A stretch of DNA of 64,000 bases from Formosimonas limnophila (GTDB taxonomy: Bacteria > Pseudomonadota > Gammaproteobacteria > Burkholderiales > Burkholderiaceae). Positions 58,051-64,000 of this stretch are shown in pieces (positions within the stretch are counted from its first letter, which is position 1; each line of letters starts with the position of its first letter). Where the stretch lies: assembly GCF_014652675.1 (NCBI RefSeq), contig NZ_BMZG01000005.1, positions 156,547 through 220,546 of the forward strand. The letters are read 5' to 3'. The translations under genes and the position numbers were made by a program. Below the pieces are notes generated by a model that did no database searches, was not told where the DNA came from, and saw only the letters and a program-made list of their open reading frames with translations.

Positions 58051-60098
58051 GCCATCACCATCAACCCGACAGGGATGTACCCCCCCTATGTGCCTATGAG
58101 AATAACGACACGAACGCTATGGTGGGTGACGAGTTGGCGCATTCAGAGCCATACACACACATTGAGCCAACGCAGCAGGTTGAATTGGCCACCCAGCAAG
58201 AGACAGAGTCTGTCAATGCCAGTGAAACCGAAACACTCGCCGCCATTGATGCACTTAAATCCGACAGTGCCCAGTACGCCGCCGCTAAAGCCAGTGCCGC
58301 TGCACAATGGGGCATCAGTGTTAAGGCCGTCAATGCCAAACTAAAAGCATGGCGCAAAACAGAAAAACGCCCTTATATACCCGAACCCTATCAGCAGGTT
58401 GATGGGGTGGCACATGGCTTTGTGGTCAACGACATAGGGGTTTGGTTCAATGCTGATGATGAAGCACTACGTGTATGCAGTCGTTTGGATGTATTGGCAT
58501 GGACGCGAGACGACAAATCAGAATCGTGGGGGCGTTTGTTGCGTTGGCAAGATGGCGACAAACACCCCCATCATTGGGCGATGCCGATTGAGTTGTCGTA
58601 TGGCATTGGTGTGGAATTAGCCAAGTCACTATCCATGCAGGGGCTTGAAATCTCACCTGCCCGCAAAGCCCTACAAAAACTTGCAGATTATGTGGTGGGC
58701 TGCAAGCCTGCCGCCCGTGCACGTTGTGTCAGTAAAACGGGGTGGTGTCGTGACGTGTACGTATTGCCACAGCAAACCTTGGGTGACAGTGACGACAGGG
58801 CGATTTACCAAAGTGCAGACGGCGCAGCCAATCCCTACAGCAGCAAAGGCACGTTGTCTGAGTGGCGCAAACAGGTTGCCGCATTGTGTGTTGGTAACAG
58901 CCGTTGTGTGCTGGCCGTGTCCATGGCGTTTGCAGGGGTGTTGTTGCCATTAGCAGGCGTTGAGGGTGGTGGGGTGCATATTGTCGGTTCATCATCCACA
59001 GGCAAAAGCACCACCACTAAAGCCGCCGCCTCGGTGTATGGTCAATCGCACGAGGGGGCAGAAAACAAATATTGGCACAGTTGGCGGGCAACCGACAACG
59101 GTTTAGAGGGCATCGCATCACTGCACAATCACAGCCTACTCATTCTTGACGAATTGCGCCAAACCCCAGCCAAAACAGTTGGTGAAGCGGTGTACATGCT
59201 GGCAAACGGTGAGGGCAAGAACCGTGCCAATCGCAACGGCGCAAGCAAACCCGTCAAATCTTGGCAATTGCTTTATCTGTCGAATGGCGAATTGACACTG
59301 GAAGCGCACATGGCAACGGTGGGTATGAGGCCGCATGAGGGGCAAGAAGTCCGTTTTGCGAAAATCGAAGCCAATGCGGGGGCGGGCTTGGGCATTTTTG
59401 AGCAATTGAACGGGTACGCTGATGGTGCTGCGCTGTCGGATGCTTTCAAAGCAGCCACCACCCGACAATACGGCACGGCGGGCATTGAGTTTATCAGGTA
59501 TTGCATTGTTCACTACCACAGCCTGAAAGATGAGCTGCAACACCGCATTAATGGGTTTGTCGATAGAAACATCCCTGCCGATGCCCAAGGGCAAGTACAG
59601 CGTGTTGCGCAACGTTTTGGTTTGATTGCCGCAGCAGGTGAATACGCATCACAGTGGGGCATTACAGGTTGGCAGCAAGGAGAGGCCACGCAAGCGGCAC
59701 AAGTGTGTTTCAAAAACTGGCTGGATAACCGCAGCAGCCATGGCGACAACCAAGAGAAAGAGTCCATGCTTGAAGCGGTGCGCTCGTTCATTCTTCGACA
59801 CAGTGCCAGCCGTTTCTCATTGGCTGATTCTGCCAAGGATGAAAAGATTCTGAATCAAGCGGGGTGGATCAGACACAGTGGCAAAGTGATGGATTATCTG
59901 ATTATCCCTGATGTATTCAGACAAGAAGTGTGTGCGGGGTTTGAAGTCAATGCGGTGTGTCGGGCGTTGGATGAGGAGGGACTCATTTACTCAACGATTG
60001 AGGACAGTAAAAAGCGTTATTCGGTCAAACAGAGTTTTGGTTCGATGCGGACACGCTTTTATACCATCCCATCAACCATACTGGATAACGCAGCATAA
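58047..60098 (+). CDS. DUF927-domain ATPase, primase/helicase-like
   Basis: 683 residues. N-terminal low-complexity part (1-100, Glu/Ala/Thr-rich), then a DUF927 domain (about 115-400) containing SKTGWCRDVYVLP, Walker A GSSSTGKST (about residue 313) and a Walker B-like LLILDE (about 364). A C-terminal segment follows (to 683). DUF927 proteins occur in phages, satellites and integrated plasmids, often in the place of a primase-helicase. ATG 58047 chosen because GGAGG sits 7 nt before it. Motif clusters lie on both sides of the gene, the right one starting 7 bp after its stop, which suggests a replication module; function is inferred. Confidence 0.82.
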   Translation: MSHHHQPDRDVPPLCAYENNDTNAMVGDELAHSEPYTHIEPTQQVELATQQETESVNASETETLAAIDALKSDSAQYAAAKASAAAQWGISVKAVNAKLKAWRKTEKRPYIPEPYQQVDGVAHGFVVNDIGVWFNADDEALRVCSRLDVLAWTRDDKSESWGRLLRWQDGDKHPHHWAMPIELSYGIGVELAKSLSMQGLEISPARKALQKLADYVVGCKPAARARCVSKTGWCRDVYVLPQQTLGDSDDRAIYQSADGAANPYSSKGTLSEWRKQVAALCVGNSRCVLAVSMAFAGVLLPLAGVEGGGVHIVGSSSTGKSTTTKAAASVYGQSHEGAENKYWHSWRATDNGLEGIASLHNHSLLILDELRQTPAKTVGEAVYMLANGEGKNRANRNGASKPVKSWQLLYLSNGELTLEAHMATVGMRPHEGQEVRFAKIEANAGAGLGIFEQLNGYADGAALSDAFKAATTRQYGTAGIEFIRYCIVHYHSLKDELQHRINGFVDRNIPADAQGQVQRVAQRFGLIAAAGEYASQWGITGWQQGEATQAAQVCFKNWLDNRSSHGDNQEKESMLEAVRSFILRHSASRFSLADSAKDEKILNQAGWIRHSGKVMDYLIIPDVFRQEVCAGFEVNAVCRALDEEGLIYSTIEDSKKRYSVKQSFGSMRTRFYTIPSTILDNAA

Positions 60099-60105
60099 CG
60101 ATTGG

Positions 60106-60215
60106 GTGGGGCAAATCGATGCCAGTGCGACAGTTTATAAAAGCGGTGGGGCAGATGAAAATCAGGCACAGCAAGGCTTTGGTGGTAGTCGTCCCACTTG
60201 CCCCACCCGCCCCAC
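60106..60215. repeat. GTGGGGC/GCCCCAC motif cluster, right
   Basis: GTGGGGC at 60106 and 60146; GTCCCAC at 60191, GCCCCAC at 60200 and 60209. Same arrangement of direct then inverted copies as at 56548-56647. Confidence 0.65.
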
Positions 60216-61122
60216 TATTTTTAAGCATGTTTTAAATGCAAATAAATTCACACTTGAATCAAGCCCGCACAACAAACGCTGTCACGGATTCTTGCCAAAG
60301 TGTGGTGAGGTCATCAAAATGTACGTGTACGCGTGATGATTCATTCATTTGTGGTGGGTCGGTGAGCTGACAAGTAATAATGCCCGTTGATGTGACCGCC
60401 GATTCTCCAATATCACCAGTGACCTTATAAAATGGGTTGTTGGGTGAAGACTTTTTTTACACCGTCATGCGCGTGCGCGAGGTCTCGTCAAATCAAGGGT
60501 TTAAAAAACAGCTTCATACACTTTTGTGGCGAGTATTGGTTTTTGGTTGATTGTCAGTATGCTCTAATAACCAAACGGCAGGTCAACACCACATCAGGCT
60601 CCCATGTTGTCAGTTGATTGTGCAAGGGGTGGGATTTTGTCTCGAATTATCTGACACCTATACGTACTAAGAAATCAGGCTCCAATCACGTCATTGTGTG
60701 ACGTGTTTATTTAGGCTTGGTCAAACTGTCAATCGTCAATATCCTCTAAATCATGAGCAAGGCAGCGACGCAGATCTAAGTTGTATTGGCTGTTTGTTGT
60801 CGTTCACGCTCCAGTATCAACAGTCGCTCTATAAAGCACCTCAAATATACAGAGTTTAACTATGCTTACAATGCGGTTTATAAAGCGTGACATCCCTTAT
60901 CAATCAAGCACTTATTAAAAAAGCACATTCAAAACCTATCAAACACCCTCGATTGTCAATGACATACAACCAAAAAAAACAAGCTGACGCGCTCAAACCC
61001 TTGTCTATTGGGCATTCTGTAGCGTATTGATGAAATTGGAAACGGCCAAATAAAACCCGATTTTTTGGCGTTATGATACTCAGGCTAAATCAATCAATAG
61101 CGATTAACCGAGGAAACACAAC
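60216..61122. other. Non-coding stretch of the accessory region
   Basis: No gene found. Holds the right copy of the divergent repeat (60607-60680) and several copies of a GATTGTCA-type word (60549, 60953 and variants). The promoter of the next gene may use TATGAT near 61072. Confidence 0.45.
60607..60680 (+). repeat. Divergent direct repeat, right copy
   Basis: Partner of 56107-56180, roughly 70 percent alike by eye. Confidence 0.55.
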
Positions 61123-61344
61123 ATGAATCTTGTATCTACCCAACACACTTTGCCTGCTATCTTGACGACCAACGAGGCCGCTGTCGCTCTCAACCGCAAA
61201 CCCCAAACATTGCGCAAGTGGGCATGTTTGGGCAATGCGCCCATCACACCCTTGCGCATCAATGGACGGTTGGCATGGCGTGCCAGTGAAGTGTTAGCGT
61301 TGCTCAATCCACATCATGTAGTAATAGCCGATTTGGGTGAGTGA
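61123..61344 (+). CDS. Small helix-turn-helix protein
   Basis: 73 residues. LTTNEAAVALNRKPQTLRKWACLG and PLRINGRLAWRASEVLALL follow the pattern of excisionase/AlpA-like winged HTH domains (HTH_17 type). RBS-like GAGGAAA before ATG 61123. Could be an excisionase-type regulator of the accessory element; no integrase is visible nearby. Confidence 0.75.
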   Translation: MNLVSTQHTLPAILTTNEAAVALNRKPQTLRKWACLGNAPITPLRINGRLAWRASEVLALLNPHHVVIADLGE

Positions 61345-61877
61345 GTCAGTCGTTAGCTTGGTTGTGAGGCCGACATCCTGCCGTCCAAACCTGTGTTGCT
61401 GATGGCAACTCACTGTGGCATTGTTAAAAGTTGCGAATGATTCGGTTTTGGAAATTTCGGTTGTTTAAAGTCGAATGACTCTATCGGGCGATTTGGCTAA
61501 TGGGGCACTCGGTGCCCTATTAACATAGGTTGAAACTTAGGCTAGTGTTGTGGTGCAAACGCAATACGAGACTTTTTTCCCACGACACGCGTGTGCGCGA
61601 GAAATCCAGACTGGCAGTCTGAATAACCAATCCTTGAGCAAAAATGGCAGAGCTTCCAGCCAAGAGTCAGTCTCAGATTTTGTCAGTCTGACTGCTCGAT
61701 GGTGGATTTCTGTGCACGCTACACGCGTGTGAGACTTACTGGGTGTGGCTTTGCGGCATCCAGTTTGTCTGAAAACACGTTCATCAGCAAATCAAGTTGG
61801 TGGTGGCTTTTAGGGGTTGTGTCCGAAGACCCATGATAGAATCACGGCCATTCAAAGCATGAACCAGAGGGTAATTC
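61345..61877. other. Non-coding stretch with structured repeats
   Basis: No gene found. Contains the inverted-repeat block 61585-61730 and a 15-bp palindrome CAGACTGGCAGTCTG at 61607-61621. Confidence 0.45.
61585..61730. repeat. 146-bp block with inverted ends
   Basis: ACACGCGTGT (61585-61594) then AGAAATCC (61600-61607) on the left; inverted on the right as GGATTTCT (61704-61711) then ACACGCGTGT (61721-61730). An internal palindrome and a second near-palindrome (GTCAGTCT...AGTCTGAC) add structure. Related CGCGTGTG/CGCGTGCG words lie near 56436 and 60468. Confidence 0.55.
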
Positions 61878-62846
61878 ATGGCAACACGCAAGCAGTCACC
61901 GCTTATATTTCCGATTGTCCGAAAAAGTAAGCGCATCGTTAAAAAGCCCAAACGTCCGCCACCGCATGAATGGACGGATGCAGAGTTGGTACTATTGGGC
62001 ACAATGCCAGATGTTGCCTTAGCAAAACGCATGGGAATTGGTTACTCGATTGTGCGTCAACAACGGTATCGGTGGGGTATTGCCCCGTTCAAGCCTGTGA
62101 TTCCGCCTCACGTTTGGACTGACGAGATGATTCTGTTGTTGGGGAAAGTGCCTGATCGTGAGCTTAAAGAGCGATTTGGTATCAGTATTCATTCAGTTAA
62201 AACCAAACGAGACAAACTGGGTATTCCACCCCACCGCAACATTAGTCCACCTGTTGTCTGGAAGCCTCACATGGTGGCTTTATTGGGCACAAAAAGTGAT
62301 GTCACGCTGGGTGCGCTTTGGGGGATTAAAACCATGTTGGTGACCATCAAGCGGCAGAAACTGGGGGTTCCCAGATATAGAAATCGACCTGAGCTGAGAG
62401 AAGAGCACATTGCCATGCTGGGCAAATATTCGGACGCGCACATTGCCCGTTTGTTGGGTGGAGACCGTGATGATATTGTGCGCCATAAGCGCGAGGAGCT
62501 AGGGATACCCAAATGGCAACCCTCGCCATCGTTCACCCCTCAGATGACGGCACAATTGGGCAAGCAGTCAGATGGCTCGTTATCAAGGCAGTGGGGTGTT
62601 GGTCACAACTTGGTGCGCAACAAACGATTGGCTTTGGGCATTCCTACTTATGTTGACGACAACATTGTTCCGTGGACAGACCAGTATATTGCGATGTTGG
62701 GCAAATACTCGGATGGTCATATTGCGCGGTTGTTGGGTAAAAAGAGTGCGGAAACGGTCAGGCACAAACGATTACAACTGGGCATTGCCGCTTGCCCTAG
62801 GGTGGGTAGCCTCGCAAAGCCCGTTAAAGCATCGCTGAATTCTTAA
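61878..62846 (+). CDS. Protein of six tandem HTH-like repeats
   Basis: 322 residues, very basic N-terminus (1-30), then six repeats of about 46-48 residues starting near 32, 80, 128, 173, 219 and 266. Consensus: W/F-T-x5-LG-x2-SD-x2-LA-x2-xG-x5-V-x2-KR-x3-LGI. Each looks like a homeodomain-like HTH; the WT...A..LG...V..KR..LG spacing recalls GcrA and Myb/SANT-type domains. Repeats 4 and 6 share LGKYSDxHIARLLG and VRHKR, pointing to recent duplication. Likely binds DNA over a long site; no family name recognised. RBS AGAGGGT precedes ATG 61878. Convergent with the XRE gene. Confidence 0.8.
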   Translation: MATRKQSPLIFPIVRKSKRIVKKPKRPPPHEWTDAELVLLGTMPDVALAKRMGIGYSIVRQQRYRWGIAPFKPVIPPHVWTDEMILLLGKVPDRELKERFGISIHSVKTKRDKLGIPPHRNISPPVVWKPHMVALLGTKSDVTLGALWGIKTMLVTIKRQKLGVPRYRNRPELREEHIAMLGKYSDAHIARLLGGDRDDIVRHKREELGIPKWQPSPSFTPQMTAQLGKQSDGSLSRQWGVGHNLVRNKRLALGIPTYVDDNIVPWTDQYIAMLGKYSDGHIARLLGKKSAETVRHKRLQLGIAACPRVGSLAKPVKASLNS

Positions 62847-62857
62847 GATGGGTGGGG

Positions 62858-63187
62858 TTAAAGAGTGTCTCGATACCAGCGCAGCAGTGTGGCATCATCC
62901 GCTGTGGCGATGTACGTGTACAGTTTGTATCGGATGGCTTCAGGCGTGATTTGCTCATCCGTCATGGCCACTTCGTCTGTGAGGAATGCATAGACGGGTA
63001 CATCCAATGCAACGGCCAAGTCTTCTAAAGTATCCAGTGAGGGTTTGTGCTTGTTGGTTTCAATGCGGCTCATTGACGTCGGTTCAATGCCCAGCCGTTC
63101 GGCCAGCATTTCTTGTGTCAACTGTCGCGCCTTGCGAATAAACCGAATTCGCGAACCAAGATTGACGGTGGCTTTTGCCTTGCTCAT
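62858..63187 (-). CDS. XRE-family repressor
   Basis: 109 residues. N-terminal Cro/CI-type HTH (LGSRIRFIRKARQLTQEMLAERLGIEPTSMSRIE, about 10-43 in outline), followed by a helical C-terminal part ending TLLRWYRDTL. Stands between the HTH-repeat gene and the TpsB gene, divergent from the latter, so it could control it. Confidence 0.85.
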   Translation of the reverse strand: MSKAKATVNLGSRIRFIRKARQLTQEMLAERLGIEPTSMSRIETNKHKPSLDTLEDLAVALDVPVYAFLTDEVAMTDEQITPEAIRYKLYTYIATADDATLLRWYRDTL

Positions 63188-63390
63188 ACCGAAGAGTGCC
63201 TAAAACCCTGATTATTGATTCATCCATATTTCTGTAACATAGCGAATTAAGTTCAGTAAATATATAAACTTGACGTAATTTGTTGTATTAAAGCCGTTTG
63301 CACGCATAAAAGGCTTGATTTTCTATGTGGTATCTATAACATGACAGGCTCACCGCTTGGTTCTATACATATTTCAAAAAAACTACAAAA

Positions 63391-64000
63391 ATGCTCCTTA
63401 ATAAGTCCCAGCATTCGCTCAAGCGTATCAGCTTCCATCTTATGAAAGCTGGCTTATTAGCCATGCCGACGGTGATACATGCCCAAACGGATAGGGCACA
63501 GCAAATCGAGCAACGCCAACGCGAACAACAAGAGCAACAACGTGCGCAGCAGTTACAGGAGCAAGAGGAAAGGGCGCGAACGAGCACGCCTGTTCAACCA
63601 GTCCCTGTTGACCCAAAGCCGACCGCACCAGCTCCGTTGGGTGTTTGCTTTCGTATCCATCAAGTTGAATGGCGCAATGCACAGGGAACGGTGCAACCAC
63701 CGTGGTATCTCAAACGATTGGCCAACAATGTGATTCGTACCAACCCTAGCGAGCCTGATGGCCGCTCATCTTTGCCTCAAGGTATCTCTGACAAAGGAGC
63801 TGCAAATTGTTTGGGTCAGGCCGAGATTGTGGCGTTACAAAAACGTCTGTCCAATGCCCTTATTGAGCAAGGACACATCACCAGTAAAGTGGATTTCCCA
63901 GAGCAGAACATTGCCAGTGGCACACTCATGATTGAATGGTATCCTGGTACGGTTGGCAAAGTGAGCTACGAGACTGCAGGCGGCAAGCCAATTGGCAGCG
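63391..64000 (+). CDS. TpsB outer-membrane transporter (ShlB/FhaC/HecB type), 5' part
   Basis: Open to the right window edge, about 203 codons seen. N-terminal signal-like segment (about 12-31, ending in AMPTVIHAQ), a Gln/Glu/Arg-rich stretch (34-70), a Pro-rich linker, then the ShlB-type POTRA domain with LSNALIEQGHITSKVDFPEQ and ASGTLMIEWYPGTVGKV. These match the periplasmic part of TpsB proteins of two-partner secretion, which export a large adhesin, haemolysin or contact-dependent inhibition toxin. ATG 63391 is used. The partner TpsA would lie outside this window. Confidence 0.82.
   Translation, partial: MLLNKSQHSLKRISFHLMKAGLLAMPTVIHAQTDRAQQIEQRQREQQEQQRAQQLQEQEERARTSTPVQPVPVDPKPTAPAPLGVCFRIHQVEWRNAQGTVQPPWYLKRLANNVIRTNPSEPDGRSSLPQGISDKGAANCLGQAEIVALQKRLSNALIEQGHITSKVDFPEQNIASGTLMIEWYPGTVGKVSYETAGGKPIGS

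Noticed and set aside
60432..60617. 61-codon frame in the accessory non-coding stretch
   Set aside because: Overlaps the divergent repeat, no RBS, odd composition.
61585..61730. CRISPR-like array
   Set aside because: Only two inverted arms and palindromes; no direct repeats with regular spacers anywhere in the window.

Overview
The window looks like chromosome of a betaproteobacterium, most likely order Burkholderiales. The gene content and order support this: a complete mraZ-to-ftsZ division and cell wall cluster followed by lpxC, a DUF721/DciA gene and secA; petABC followed by sspA and sspB; a short RpoH-type sigma factor behind a perfect CIRCE operator; and frmR-frmA-fghA. Base composition is moderate for this group. 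I cannot name a species from sequence alone.

Layout. 1-9788: RNase E (cut by the left edge), divergent rluC, then a leftward group of patatin-like lipase, HIT protein, argB, a broken small membrane-protein gene and topB. 9971-12100: an IS5-family remnant and, 115 bp further on, an intact ISL3-family insertion sequence with 24-bp inverted repeats and an 8-bp target duplication. 12201-15726: pyruvate kinase, a glycosyltransferase gene broken by an amber codon, and an LpxH-like phosphoesterase. 16136-38371: mraZ, rsmH, ftsL, ftsI, murE, murF, mraY, murD, ftsW, murG, murC, ddlB, ftsQ, ftsA, ftsZ, lpxC, (dciA on the other strand), secA. The first fifteen genes are tightly packed and often overlap, and they supply the lipid II pathway and the divisome. 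38534-43416, leftward: msbA, ihfB, rpsA, cmk. 43496-47492: a wrecked exported redoxin gene, eroded DNA, and the formaldehyde detoxification set, in which frmR carries a poly-A frameshift. 47644-55683: glutamine amidotransferase, OmpA-like lipoprotein, membrane protein, rpoH, a shortened mscL, the cytochrome bc1 complex, sspA and sspB.

55771 onward: a tRNA-Thr gene marks the start of an accessory region with long non-coding stretches. It holds an AlpA-type regulator, a DUF927 ATPase/primase-like protein with clustered GTGGGGC/GCCCCAC motifs on both sides, a second small HTH protein, a protein made of six tandem HTH-like repeats, an XRE repressor and, at the right edge, the start of a TpsB outer-membrane transporter of two-partner secretion. 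No integrase is visible.

A recurring theme is gene decay. Four otherwise recognisable genes carry one or two simple lesions (stop codon or one-base frameshift), mscL has lost about 20 codons in frame, and an IS5 element is reduced to fragments. This suggests either ongoing genome erosion or, for the homopolymer cases, sequencing error. The candidates for something undescribed are the six-repeat HTH protein and the motif clusters around the DUF927 gene.
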